Assembly: GCA_039707465.1 (NCBI GenBank)
Contig: CM077644.1
Location: 215,945,962-216,009,961, forward strand
Length of the DNA stretch: 64,000 nucleotides
From: Rhabdophis nuchalis
Taxonomy: Eukaryota; Chordata; Lepidosauria; Squamata; Natricidae
Reading direction: 5' to 3'
A model generated the notes under the pieces. That model was given only the letters and a program-made list of their open reading frames with translations, was not told the DNA's origin and made no database searches. Shown here piece by piece: positions 44,182 through 55,777 of this stretch (position 1 is the first letter of the stretch; the number at the start of each line of letters is the position of its first letter). The position numbers and the translations under genes are program-made.

Positions 44182-44236
44182 CATCCATCCATCCATCCAT
44201 CCATCCATCCATCCATCCATCCATCCATCCATCCAT
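44087..44236. repeat. (ATCT)n(CCAT)n compound microsatellite
   Basis: About 23 ATCT units (GATA on the other strand) followed by about 14 CCAT units, leading directly into a CR1 fragment. Confidence 0.96.
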
Positions 44237-44254
44237 CTCACCCATCTCACAAAC

Positions 44255-44970
44255 AAATTACAATATAGGTGGTACGTTGTTCAATAGTAGCAACTGTGAG
44301 AGGGATCTTGGAGTCCTAGTGGACAACCATTTAAATATGAGCCAGCAGTGTGCAGCAGCTGCCAAAAAAGCCAACGCAGTTCTAGGCTGCATAAATAGAG
44401 GGACAGAATCAAGATCACGTGAAGTGTTAATACCACTTTATAATGCCTTGGTAAGGCCACACTTGGAATACGGCATCCAGTTTTGGTCGCCACAATGTAG
44501 AAAAGATGTGGAGACTCTAGAAAGAGTGCAGAGAAGAGCAGCAAAGATTATTAGGGGACTGGAGACTAAAACATGAAGAACGGTTTCAGGAACTGGATAT
44601 GTCTAGTTTAATAAAAAGAAGGACTAGGGGAGACATGATAGCAGTGTTCCAATATCTCAGGGCTTGCCACAAAGAAGAGGGAGTCAAACTATTCTCCAAG
44701 GCACCTCCAAGACAACAAGAAGCAATGGTGGAAACTAATCAAGGACAGAAGCAACTCAGAACTGAGGAGAAATTTCCTGACAGTTAGAACAATTAATCAG
44801 TGGAACAGCTTGCCTCCAGAAGTTGTGAATGCCCCAACACTGGAAGTCTTTAAGAAGATGTTGGATAGCCATTTGTCTGAAATGGTATAGGGCTTCCTGC
44901 CTAGGCAGGGGGTTGGACTAGATGACCTCCAAGGTCCCTTCCAACTCTGCTATTCTATTGTATTGTAAAT
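44255..44970 (+). pseudogene. CR1 LINE 3' fragment
   Basis: Starts at the [20 protein letters not shown] block after the FADD box and closely follows the CR1 at 17740-18444. A 2-bp deletion near 44573 shifts the frame after RGLETKT; the rest is in 44599-44787 and beyond. Ends with TGCTATTCTATTGTATTG. Frame 43980-44576 joins the microsatellite to it by chance. Confidence 0.92.
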
Positions 44971-46155
44971 TACTCTGGACAGCATACAAAAGGGCTAGAA
45001 AAAATATTAGAGTTTTTAGTCTCCCCTAATCTCCAGAAGAGGAGAAAATAAGGAAATAAATAAAGGAAGAGAGAGCAGCACTGAACTAGCTAGTGGCAAA
45101 TAATAAAGACACATAAGACACACACCCAACCCCACGGAAGAATGGTGCAGTAAGATTCATTGAGAAGAAAAATGTGTTTGACAGTGTCACAGAAGACGGC
45201 AGTGAAATCAGTGTCACAAAATGGTGGCATATTCTGAAGAAAGAATTTGAGAGGCAGGCGATGGAATTCCTGGAACAGGGTCTGTTTTAGAATTACGGGA
45301 GGCAAAGCACACAGCTTATTCTGAAGTGTAGCTGCCTTACAAAATCCAGCTAGCAGAAAGAGTGAATGCATGGATCTTTGGTGCACAGACCATGATTGAT
45401 CACAGAGTTTTTCATCATTCCTAAGCACAAACAGAAAGCAGCAGAGTCACAGCAGCATACTAGCTGAAATTAAGAAACTGTCTAGATGCCAGTGTCCATG
45501 GAGCAGGAATTGGAGATCAAAAACAAACATTAAAAAGCAAGATGGCAGTCACAGCAGTGCAATTGTGCATGCACAGATGTGGCACATATGTACAAGGGTA
45601 CAGGGCTTGGATCATATTACTACAAACACCATATTTCCTGATTTGTCCCCTACAGATGTTGGGTAGATTTCCACAAACAATTGACTAGGCATAGAAAAAC
45701 CTATCCCTCACAGAAGCCCTGAAAAGGCAGGTCTTTCATTGTGATTATACAACACAAGCCCCACCCTCTATAAGAGTGGTTGCATCATAATACACATTTT
45801 AACTTCCCAAATATAGATCTCTTATTTATACAAACAATCTCCTACTTTCAGTGATTTCCCATTTACATTTAATTGGTTTGTCCTTCCTCATACATGCCCA
45901 TCCTGCATTAACTATGGCTGTATCCTTAGCAGCTGCTAACTATTTTTAAGATGTTGTTACTCTTGCAAGATGAAAGTTTTTGGTGAGTACCCAAAACTTC
46001 CAGTTGAGGTTTTGGGTACTCACCAAAAACTTCAACTGGAAGGAACCCTGGGTTGTTTCATGAAGCACTTGGAGTGCAAATAGCCTTTAATGTTACCATT
46101 CATGCTGCTCTTGCTCATATACTGAATATACTGTAAACATACTGTAAACATAATG
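44971..46155. other. No gene; one strong hairpin
   Basis: No repeat family or ORF domain recognised. Contains the inverted repeat at 45974-46032. Confidence 0.45.
45974..46032. repeat. Perfect 24-bp inverted repeat
   Basis: Arms 45974-45997 and 46009-46032 are exact reverse complements (AAGTTTTTGGTGAGTACCC...). The 11-base loop TTCCAGTTGAG is itself complementary to the CAACTGGAAGG that follows the right arm. Confidence 0.93.
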
Positions 46156-46270
46156 GATTGTGTTATGTATTGTATATAGCGTATAGTTGTCAGTCGAAGT
46201 TCTTATTCTGGTCCTCTGTTGGAGTGGAAAAATTCTCTCTCCTGATTGGTTGTTCAGCTGATCAGTTTCC

Positions 46271-46279
46271 TATAAAAGG
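46271..46279 (+). promoter_or_regulatory. TATA box of the solo LTR
   Basis: TATAAAAGG, 55 bases before the AATAAA signal. Confidence 0.6.
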
Positions 46280-46325
46280 AGCTCTGGTCAGCCATGGAGT
46301 TTCAGTTGCCTCACAGGCAGTATTG

Positions 46326-46331
46326 AATAAA
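46326..46331 (+). promoter_or_regulatory. Polyadenylation signal of the solo LTR
   Basis: AATAAA followed by AGAGCTGTTGG, downstream of the TATA box inside the same LTR. Confidence 0.55.
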
Positions 46332-46390
46332 GAGCTGTTGGAAATCACTCTGGCCTTGCCTCCATTTATCACCCAGAATATAACAGATTA

Positions 46391-47652
46391 CATAAAATAA
46401 AAAGACTCAGTGTATCACAATGAACAGGCTATTGGAACAGTCCAAAACTGGCAAAAATTCCTTTACAGGTGTGTGAAACAGCAAAACTATGATGCATAAT
46501 GGCATAGTGATAAGAGCATGGGTCACTTAAATTGCCTTTGTAATGCTCTAGAATACAGGTGTTTTTTCCCCTAGGATACCATGACTTCCCTAGGATACCA
46601 TGATCTTTCCAAATACACGTGGATGGGTTCATAGTCTCAACCATCTTATATCACTCTGAAACATAGTGCACTCTTGGGGTGAAACAATGGAAAACTCATC
46701 TCTTCCAGGGGAAGGAGGTGCTGCTGCTTGCTCTCTTTCTCTTGCCTTGGCCTCTTCTGTGATGGGTCTTTTCCTCCTACCCAGACTTGTATTTGGGCAA
46801 TAGCTTTCCAACTTTTGTCCCTGGATCTTAGTTCATAGGCAGTCTCCTAAGTGACATGCAGAACAACAAGCAGAGATTAAAAAAGCAATTTAAGAAGAAA
46901 AAATAGTATTTTGATGTGAAGAAATTTCATAGATGATGTTCCACTTTCAGGGGGGAATCTATATTTCAATTTAATAGCTGTGGTTAATTTGTCAGCAAAT
47001 AAATCTTTAAAACTAATGTTGTCCCATAACTGTACCAAAACAAAAAAAAATCATTTCCTCCCCAAATGAAACTGATCAAAATAATGCTGCATCATCAGGT
47101 GGAGTTATTGCAATAATATGTTAGAATCAGAGAAAAAGAGAGATTCACATTCTGTCTAGCTGGATATTCATGTATTATCAGTTAAGAGAATAGCTTTCTT
47201 ACCATTTCCCACAGGAGTTATGAGAAAAATCTCTGCCTTAGGAACGTGGGAGATAATTGAATTCTAAAGGAGAAAAATGATTCAGTCTCTGTGACATTAT
47301 CCTATCCTCTTTCAAGAAATCTTGGTAAAGAAATTCCAAAAGAGTTTTGCTTTCTGAGGAGGGAAATGGCCAAGAACAGTTACAGAATGGCAGAAGGGTG
47401 AGAAGAGATTATTTAGGCTAACCTATGACAGCCAAAGATCAGGAGGAGTCTGCTAGAACCTTTTCAGACTCCTATATCAAATTTCATTTAAAGGCTGTAT
47501 TTTATTTACTTACTAAAGAAAATTTATATGGCCGTTTAACTCACTCTCAGCATGAGACGTACCTCCTTCAAAATCCAAGAAAGGAAACCCCCATCTCCAT
47601 GGTTTTAGAGAAAAGGTACTTTTACTGGATATGAAGGGATAGCAGCGAAAGT
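46391..47652. other. No gene or recognised repeat
   Basis: A short tandem duplication of CCTAGGATACCATGA at 46572-46601; otherwise nothing. Confidence 0.45.
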
Positions 47653-47706
47653 TTGAGTTTTATTTGATTTATATCCCGCCCTTCTCCAAAAGGACCCAGG
47701 GCGGAA
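47653..47706 (-). mobile_element. Minimal L2 3' end
   Basis: TTTATATCCCGCCCTTCTCC and AAAAGGACCCAGGGCGG, the antisense L2 3' hairpin, about 54 bp only. Confidence 0.8.
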
Positions 47707-48982
47707 AGTAAAGCCAAAGGCGCAAAGAGGCTAAAAGCGTGAAAAATTACATATTGAAAGTATTCCCAGATCCCTCTCCCTACAGACCCAGGCTGAATAC
47801 CCAATCCCAAGCCCCCAAGGGTGTCATGTGGGGAGCATCTTCAGGTGGCTTCATCCATCTGATATGCAGGGACGGTTGACTTTGATTGGGCATAAACAAG
47901 TCCTTCCACTTTCTATGGTAGCCGATAGCAAGCAAGCAAGATAGAGGCTGACACTTCAGTGATTCCAATTGACCTTCAAAGATGAAAGCCCAATTTTAAA
48001 AGAAAACCAGTTAAAAACAATAACACTCAACCTGCTGGTGACAACAGTCAAATGGGCTCCATCCTATTCTGAGATCCCCAGGCTTGTTGGTAGAACCAGG
48101 ACTTCAGAGCCTTGCTAAAGAGTGTCAAGTATGGTTTCCTGAATTATTTAGCATACTGTGACCTGAATATCTCTTCTGTGTTTCATGTGCTGGTGTATCT
48201 GCTCTTTGGTGTACTGTGCAACAAATTTGCATTAGTTAGTTAACATTTATGTAACATTTAGGATTAAAAGATTACCTAAAAGTTAATCTACATTGGTAGA
48301 AGGAAATGGCAGATTCTGGAATAATTAGAAACAAATTATTAGCACAAGCAAAGATTAGCCATTATAGAATCTATATGTGTTAGATGAATCGTTATGTCCT
48401 GTAGATACTGGTAGTGATAGTGGCTTGGAGTCACCTTCTTTTATATAATAAATCTGTACAATTCTATGTTAGTGTTTGAGATTTTGGAACAAACTCTGGA
48501 GCTCATATGGATGTGCCTCAGCACAGGAACAGTCCTCATGGCAAAATAATTTGGTTCTTCCCTGCTTTGAGAAAAATAAACCTTTAATCTTCCTAATATG
48601 GTTGACTGCAGTCTTGAAATTTTTCTGAAAAAGGGCAAGGGAGATCGATCTAGGCAGCATAACCAATTTTGCCTCTATTAAACACACAACTGAGAGCAAG
48701 AGGAATATTTTATACAATAAACGTTTTGCTATACCATTTTCCTTTGCCTGACCTAATACAAACGGCAATACTATAAAATGAAGTGATGAAGTAGTTTCTA
48801 CTTCTGGGGACATTTTTCTTTCCTCTACTAGCTACATATTCCACTTCACTACTTCAAAACTGAACCTCAAGCGCAAGAAAGAGAGAGAACATACTTTAGA
48901 TGCGTTTGGAAGTATGGATACTGCCTCAGAAGAAGGCCACCAGATATATTCATCAGTTACAGGAGCAGAAAATCCAGTCAAA
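47707..48982. other. No gene or recognised repeat
   Basis: The 114-codon minus frame 48469-48813 has no recognisable domain. Confidence 0.4.
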
Positions 48983-48993
48983 ATGAGTATCCC

Positions 48994-49354
48994 TTAAGTA
49001 AAGGTAAAGGTAAAGGTTCCCCTTGCACGTATGTGCTAGTCATTTCCGACTCTAGGGGGCAGTGCTCATCTCCATTTCAAAGCTGAAGAGACAGCGCTGT
49101 CTGAAAACATCTCCATGGTCATGTGGCCAGTATGACTAAATGCCAAAGGCGCACCAACACTGTCACTTTCCCACCAGAGGTGGTTCCTATTTTTCTTCTT
49201 GCATTTTTACATGCTTTAAAACTGCTAGGTTGGCAGAAGCTAGGACAAGTAACAGGAGCTCACTCCGTTATATGGTGCTAGGGATTCAAACCACCAAACT
49301 GTTGACCTTTCTGATTGACACACTCAGCATCTTAGCTCCTGAGCCACCATGTCC
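48994..49354 (-). mobile_element. Sauria-type SINE with perfect target duplication
   Basis: AAGGTAAAGGTAAAGGTTCC at the left is the inverted tail and GAGCCACCATGTCC at the right is the inverted tRNA-like head. ATGAGTATCCC is found at 48983-48993 and 49355-49365. Confidence 0.95.
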
Positions 49355-49485
49355 ATGAGTATCCCATATATTGTGTTAAAAAATGCAGAATTTCTCCCTC
49401 TTCTCCACAGAAGGCAGATAACATTGTGAAACAGAAGAATACAATAATTTAATATCCATAAATCTCTGTTTTGCGTCCTTAAGGC

Positions 49486-49600
49486 AGGGGTCACCAACCC
49501 CAGTCCATAGACTCTCCCTCAGCCCATTCCTTATAGATCAGTCCGTGGCCCATTCCCTGCACATGAGCAAATGAAGCTTTGCGCACTCACTCGTTGCTAA
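49486..49600 (+). mobile_element. hAT MITE, left part only
   Basis: CAGGGGTCACCAACCCCAGT with CAGTCCGTGGCCCATT words resembles the left half of a hAT MITE. No right end found. Confidence 0.45.
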
Positions 49601-50176
49601 CATGGAATGCTTGAAAATAGGTTTGAAACAGGAATATTTGTTACATATCACAAATACATGTTTCCCCAACTTTTATATACCATAGGTAGATTTGGATTAT
49701 TAATAATCTGATTAATTTGGGCAAGCATATTTATGCAGCTGAACTCTGAACTCTCATTCCATTGATTTAAATCAGCATCCACTGATTTAATATTGTAAGT
49801 AGTTTATAACAACTTTGGGCCAGTTTTGATTCATGCCTTATACTACATAATGCACTACATAAATCTACATAATACATTTGATTTCTCAAAAATGGACAGT
49901 CCTTTGAAAACCTAACCTAAGATGATATGATGTTAATATTTAGACAGAACTGAAAATACGTGGCAAAACTGGCTTGAATTAAATTACAGCAGAGTTGTAC
50001 TTTAAAGAATAGCAAGAAATAGCCAATTCAACCTCCCAGCCTTAGTGTGACAAGCATGGCGATACCTTTGCAATGTCTCAAATTAAACATTGGAAGCTCA
50101 AGGTCCATTGCATATGGAAAGCTTCTTGCTCAGAGACTGCTATCAAAAAGAAAAAAGAGAAATACAATGGAAGTAA
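49601..50176. other. No gene or recognised repeat
   Basis: AT-rich; nothing recognised. Confidence 0.45.
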
Positions 50177-50685
50177 GTCTGTAGAAATTCTCAGTCATCC
50201 AGGTGATGCTTGTCCCAGAGGTGTTTTTTAAGGAGGCAACTGGACTTTGTTATTTTCTTTGAAGAGGTTTTGCTCCTCATCCAAGAAGCTTCTTCAACTC
50301 TGACAGGATAGTGAGGAATTCATTACAGACCATTTGTATCCTTTTAGAAGGTCGGTGAAGCACTTGGAGGTTTATCTCTGACCTCAGGGACACCTGAGTA
50401 GTGCTCCTGATTCCTGTAATCTGCAATTTTTTTCCTCTGGAAATCCATTCCTACTCCCACACCATTCAAAGGATATTCATCCCAAATGGTACAGCTAAAA
50501 GTCTGTAGAAATTCTCAGTCATCCAAGTCATAGCTGTCCCAAAGGTGCTTTTTCAGGAGGCAACTGGACTTTGGTTGTTTTTTCCTTTGAAGATGTTTTG
50601 CTTTTCATTCAGGAAATGTCTTCAGTAGACAATTTGGGATGGACACACTTTGAATGATGTGGGAATAGAAGTTCATTATGGCCTG
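50177..50685 (-). mobile_element. Penelope-like terminal repeats in tandem, with inverted flank
   Basis: Two direct copies start at 50177 and 50501 (both GTCTGTAGAAATTCTCAGTC), sharing GGAGGCAACTGGACTTTG and a TTTTGCT...CATYCA segment. On minus that segment is GGATGAGGAGCAAAAC, similar to a hammerhead 3' core. Arms 50448-50492 and 50625-50671 are imperfect inverted repeats around the second copy. Class is inferred from this arrangement and from the related insert at 5219. Confidence 0.5.
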
Positions 50686-51911
50686 TTTTTCTGCTCAAAC
50701 TTTCCTGGAGCTGCTATTTTACTCAAGGAATAAACAGAGAAGGAATTAAGTATTTGATCAAGAATTAGGAAAACATTGGAGGCAGAGATGTGAAAATGCC
50801 ACCCACCCCTATTTTTTCACGTTTGTTTACAACTTTCTACTGCTGTTATTGATGGACAATTGTAGGCCTATCTACTCTAATTGTACACTATCTCCCTAGG
50901 GGGCAGCAAAAAGACACAGAAACTCCTTTGGTGCCATCTACTGGTTATTAGATTTTTACTGGTTATTAGATTTTTACAACCTAGGTATAACAAGCCTAAT
51001 GGGGAATTTGTATCTGATGCCTAACATTTAGCTGATCCCTTAGTGTGAGCCATAATTTTGAAAATAATATTGGGCTAGAAATATAAAAAGGAAAATCTTG
51101 TTTTCTTGACCCATTGGGCACTTGTTGGAATTAGGCAGGGTGTAAGTTACTTTCAGAAGTAAATAAAAAGGAACCAGTAAACATAAAGATGACTTAAAAT
51201 GCATGAAGTAATTACTTCTTTTGAGAAGTGAAGAGGAAAGGTAAGGCATTAGACAATTAGGGCCTAATGAAAGTCTTGAAAGCACAGTTATTGGTAAATC
51301 TCAGATAAAGAATTATCTAAGAAAATGCACACAGTCTTAATTATCTCCAAGTGCCATGATTAATGGTCAATACATGTGGAAATGAAGAACCTGGAGACTA
51401 TTTCCCAGTAATAGGGTCTTTTTCATTTCCTGGGAATTCAAATTAGGATGGAAAAAATGGCAAGGCTCTTGTATCTGTAACAGCTTCTGAGAAAGAAAAG
51501 GAAAACTTTTGCTTGCTTTCTCCTACATAACTGTGAAAATATTTGCCTCATTCAATTTCATCCAGCCTCAAGGGACTAAATTGCAAGCTGTCCTCCCAGA
51601 AAAGACTGCTGAGAAGAATAGCAGGATAAGCAACAGTACGTGAGCCCCTTCCAGTAAATACAGTTCATAAGCTTTCCACAAACAGCCAGTCATGAACTGT
51701 GGTTCATCTTTAAATGAAAGATAGTTGGCCACGTTCTTTTATGTAAGATCCTTACTTTCGGTCAAGATTCACATACTATGCCAAGCCAAGATGTGGCTTG
51801 TTTGCAACTTACCCTGTTTTATCAAAATAGCTAAGGCAATTTGGGAATGATTGATTGTTTTAGCATGTTTGAAGCCAACAGTTATTACTTCCATAAATAA
51901 GTAGGTTTTGG
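50686..51911. other. No gene or recognised repeat
   Basis: A tandem duplication of ACTGGTTATTAGATTTTT at about 50939-50976; nothing else. Confidence 0.45.
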
Positions 51912-52228
51912 TGAAGGTAAAGGTTCCTCTCGCACATATGTGCTAGTCGTTCCTGGCTCTAGGGGGCGGTGCTCATCTCTGTTTCAAAGCTGAAGAACCA
52001 GCACTATCCAAAGATGTCTCCATGGTCATGTGGTCAGCATGATTAAACGCAGAAGGTGCACCTTTCCACCAAAGGTGGGTCCTATTTTTCTACTTGCACT
52101 GCTAAGTTGGCAGAAGCTGGGACAAGTAATGGGAACTCACTCCGTTATGCAGTGCTAGGGATTTGAACTGCCGAACTGCCAACCTTTCTGATCAACAAGC
52201 TCATCATCTTAGCCACTAAACATGTCCC
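51912..52228 (-). mobile_element. Sauria-type SINE
   Basis: AAGGTAAAGGTTCCTCTCGC at the left, CTCTAGGGGGCGGTGCTCAT inside, and the inverted tRNA-like head near 52200. Slightly shorter than the copies at 27979 and 48994. No clear target duplication. Confidence 0.88.
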
Positions 52229-52479
52229 TGCAGGTTAAGCATATTGTGTATCCAGTTCTTTCTGAAAACAATTTAATTCATGTCAAAAGATAAATTTCGA
52301 GCTTAGCAGCAGCCCAAATATCATACAATTGACCTGACATAGAGGACTATATATTTAATACAATAATTCAGTTCCAAGACAGATAAAAATGAAAGTTTGT
52401 TGTGAGTACAATTTCAAAAGGAAAGATCAAGGGAGATCTATATGTGAGAAGTCACCTAGGTATCAGAGAGCAGCATATT
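52229..52479. other. No gene or recognised repeat
   Basis: AT-rich; nothing recognised. Confidence 0.4.
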
Positions 52480-52620
52480 TATTTATTTCACTGAATTTTT
52501 ATAACCTTTCAATCCAACAGATTTTAGGCAGCTTACAAAATCCAATACAAAATTAAAATTATTAATGTAAAGCAAGACAACCTGGACCAAAAGCAGCCAA
52601 TAAAACATGGCATGACAGGG
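52480..52620 (-). mobile_element. Decayed LINE 3' tail (L2/CR1 type)
   Basis: ATTTATTTATTTCACTGAAT then GGCAGCTTACAAAATCCAAT is a worn form of the antisense LINE 3' end. Confidence 0.5.
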
Positions 52621-52702
52621 ATGTTTGATTGTCAGATACATTAACTCCAGCCTAGACAACAGCCTTACTACAGAACTGAGGACTAGGAGACACTTTCTAG
52701 TG

Positions 52703-53072
52703 TATGGTATACAACCTTAGCAACTTTAAGACTTATGGACTTCAACTCCCAGAATTCCCCAACCAGCATGTCTGGCTGGAGAATTTTGTGAGTTGAAGTG
52801 CATAGTAATAGCAATAACACTTAGACTTATAGCACTTTACAGTGCTTTACATCCCTCTCTAAGTGGTTTACAGAGTTAGCATATTGCCCCCAACAATCTG
52901 GGTCCTCATTTTACCCACCTCAGAAGGATGGAAGGCTGAGTCAACCTTGAGCCTGCTGAGATTCAATCTGCCAAACTGCTGGCAGCCGGTGATCAACAGA
53001 AGTAGACTGCAGTACTGTACTCTAACCACTGTGCCACCGTGGCTCTTAAGTCTTAAATTTGCCAAAGTTGGA
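52703..53072. mobile_element. Palindromic hAT-like MITE split by a SINE
   Basis: The left arm GCAACTTTAAGACTTATGGA and GGACTTCAACTCCCAG pair with GAGTTGAAGTGCA and, past the SINE, with TAAGTCTTAAATTTGCCAAA. It resembles the MITE at 26001, with a longer centre (CCAGCATGTCTGGCTGG). Outer ends are worn. Confidence 0.6.
52802..53045 (-). mobile_element. tRNA-derived SINE inside a MITE
   Basis: TAATAGCAATAACACTTAGA at the left, AAGGCTGAGTCAACCTTGAG inside and CACTGTGCCACCGTGGCTC (inverted A-box region) at the right. Same family as 38663. Confidence 0.88.
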
Positions 53073-54000
53073 CATCATATACTACAGTGTTTTGAGCCTC
53101 AACATATCCAAGGCTCAGCTGTTGACTCTTGCACGTTCTTGCTGGATTTCTACATCTGAGGAGGGATGAGCAGTAAGAGTCCTGCTTTTAGTTTCATATA
53201 TTGTCACTTCTTTCCCGGAAGCGAGCGCTTCATCAAATTGGCCAAAGGTTCATTGGCCATCTTGTGAGCAGAAGAAGCCCTCTCTACAAACCAAGGAAGA
53301 GTTATAGCAAGATCTTTTTGGCAAGGTGGGTTAGCTGGTTTATTTTTGTATGTGAACCTTCTTTTTCTAAGAGGGGAATGAAAACTACTTGGCGATCTCT
53401 TGGGTAAAATCAACGTATATATCCCAGTAAAGAAATAAAAAAAAAATAGTGTTGCAAAATGTATGATATCTTCCTACATAATGGAAATATTTCCTTTAAT
53501 ATTTAGGAGAAGTTATTACATTCAATTGTATCAATCGAAATATTCTTATTTTGCTCCCAATAGGAGGAAAAAAGTTTTATTGCAGTTTCTAAATGCAATT
53601 AAACTCTGAATCTTATTGATTTTTAAAAACATTCATAATTATTTTGGAACACTTTCCCAGTTCCTTACCATAAAGTTTTAGCAAGATTATCTTCTGTCTC
53701 GGCTCTCTCTCTTGATGCCTACAATTATTACATTAGTATGGTTTTGTTTGTAAAGAATTAGTAACCAGAAAATTGTGTCTGTATAAATTGTTTGGGGGGT
53801 GATATTCAAACCTCACTAATAAAATCTGTACAAATTATACATTTTCTTTGTATGGGGATTTGTATAATGAAGTTAATGATTTTCTTTCTTGCAAAATTCT
53901 CCTTTCAAAACGCACTGCTAAAAAACATCTGCTTGTAAGATTTTTCTTGCTTTGTAATTTTGTTAGTATACAAAACTTTGTTGCTCTCTGACACTCTTAT
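53073..54000. other. No gene or recognised repeat
   Basis: Short frames near 53200-53410 on both strands have no domain. Confidence 0.4.
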
Positions 54001-54100
54001 TTATTTAGGTATTTGTTACATTTATTTGCCCATGATAATTCTAGGTGGCATATGGAATTAAGCAATTAAAATAGAGCCAAACTAAATTCAAATGATTTTA
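54001..54100 (-). mobile_element. Decayed LINE 3' tail
   Basis: TTATTTATTTAGGTATTTGT and CTAGGTGGCATATGGAATTAAG, an old antisense LINE 3' end. Confidence 0.4.
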
Positions 54101-54317
54101 AAAAATGCCCCCCAAACCCTCCATATAGAAAGTGCATTCCAGGTCACCACTGTGTAATCATCTAGCAGGCTTTACTCTATCATGGGATCCCCAGGCCAAT
54201 TGACCAAACCAAATTTTAAGAGTTTTAAACTCAATATATTTGAGATGTGAGTGTTTTTATTGGATAAGGATTATATAAAAGTATACATTGATATAACTGT
54301 AGGGTGTCCTCTCTTGA

Positions 54318-55040
54318 CATGTAAGCAGGCAATATTACACCCCTTCCTAGATCGGGATGCCCTACGCACAGTCACTCACACCCTTGTCTCTTCCCGTCTG
54401 GACTACTGCAATGCTCTCTACATGGGGCTCCCCTTGAAGAGCATCCGGAGCCTTCAACTGGTCCAGAATGCGGCCGCACAGGTAATTATAGGAGCAACGC
54501 GACGCTCCCATGTAATACCGCTCCTGCGCGAGCTGCACTGGCTTCCGGTGGTTTTCCGGGTGCAATTCAAGGTGTTGGTTACTATCTTTAAAGCAGTCCA
54601 TGGCTTAGGACCGGGGTACTTACAAGATCGCCTTCTGCCACCAAGAGCCTCCCACCGGCCAGTACGCTCCCATAGAGAGGGTCTCCTCATGGTGCCGTCA
54701 GCTAAACAATGTCGACTGGCGACACCCAGGGGGAAAGCCTTCTCCGTGGGAGCACCTGACTCTGGAACGAATTGCCCCCGGAATTAAGAACTATCCCTGA
54801 CTTATGCACCTTCCGCTGTGGTCTCAAAACCTTTTTCTTCCAACAAGCCGGGCTGGCATAAAACATGTTTTTTTTAAATTCATATTTTTATTAATTTTAA
54901 TCAGGGTTAGTTTGGATTTTTTTCCATGTTTCGGCCAGGGTTTTAATATGTTTTTAAAAGCTTTTTAACTTTAGTATATTTGTTTTTATTCTGGCTGTAC
55001 ACCGCCCTGAGTCCTTCGGGAGTAGGGCGGTATAAAAAAC

Positions 55041-55072
<32 letters not shown>

Positions 55073-55163
55073 CTAAACTAAACTAAACTAAACTAAACTA
55101 AACTAAACTAAACTAAACTAAACTAAACTAAACTAAACTAAACTAAACTAAACTAAACTAAAC
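54318..55163 (+). mobile_element. L2 LINE 3' part, (AACTA)n-tail type
   Basis: C-terminal coding region (frame 54251-54787: DALRTVTHTLVSSRLDYCNA; HVIPLLRELHWLPVVF; VPSAKQCRLATPRGKAFSV) with a frameshift before WNELPP, then a 3' UTR with ACACCGCCCTGAGTCCTTCG and an AACTA pentamer tail. Sequence and tail differ from the other two L2 types. The extra N-terminal residues of the ORF before about 54320 are not LINE. Confidence 0.9.
55041..55163. repeat. (AACTA)n microsatellite on an L2 tail
   Basis: About 24 perfect pentamers directly after CAATAAACTA. Confidence 0.97.
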
Positions 55164-55777
55164 ACCCAAAGTCACCCTATATTTAAAAAACTGCAAAATT
55201 TGGTTTTTGAAAAAGGCACACAAGACTTCAAAGTCAATACCAGAAAGTACCTGGTGGCCAGTGTGTCCTTCGAATCATTTGTGTGGTGCTATTTCCAATT
55301 CTTCCAAAGTGGAAAACACATTTTGGACACCTGTCTGGTTGTTACGGGCCTCAAAGCTATTATTCTTTCAATATAAACAGTTTCTGAGAATTGCTGTTAG
55401 CTTCACTAAGTAAATAAGACCAGGAAATCTATATTTTAACTGTTATTGGCCATAATAGCAAAATCTTTCAAGACCGATTATACATATTGTTCCTCCCTCT
55501 TTCTTATACTTGATTTCCTGAACTGCTTCCAAATGATATTTTGTTTTGTTTTCCAGAACTTTAAATAATATTTCAGTCCTTTGAAATATTTAAATAATTA
55601 AAATGAGGTTTATAGTTGATCTTTTCTTTTCAATAAATAAATATTTTGCTCCGCTCTTGTGAAATTCACCAATTATTCCAGTAAGAGCTGGACAATTTTG
55701 TCACATATCTTTATATTCTATGACTAGAAATTGATACTATTCAATCAATTCACTTCTATATCTTTTATTTTTCTTCA
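55164..55777. other. No gene or recognised repeat
   Basis: AT-rich; nothing recognised. Confidence 0.45.

Larger units (their letters stand above)
46161..46385 (+). mobile_element. Solo LTR, 225 bp
   Basis: Begins TGTTATGTATTG and ends ATATAACA (TG...CA). Contains a TATAAAAGG box at 46271 and an AATAAA signal at 46326, in the order expected of a U3-R-U5 unit. Flanks GATTG (46156-46160) and GATTA (46386-46390) match at 4 of 5. No internal region is present, so it probably arose by recombination between two LTRs. Gypsy-type is a guess from the TGTTA/TAACA ends and short length. Confidence 0.7.

Noticed and set aside
44087..44236. Regular short repeats as a possible CRISPR array
   Set aside because: Uninterrupted tetranucleotides without spacers, in a vertebrate genome.
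43980..44576. 198-codon frame joining Ile/Tyr/Leu/Ser repeats to a CR1 sequence
   Set aside because: Chance in-frame fusion of a tetranucleotide repeat and a CR1 fragment.
48469..48813. 114-codon minus frame as a possible small protein
   Set aside because: No signal peptide, domain, splice context or repeat support; length is within chance for this composition window.
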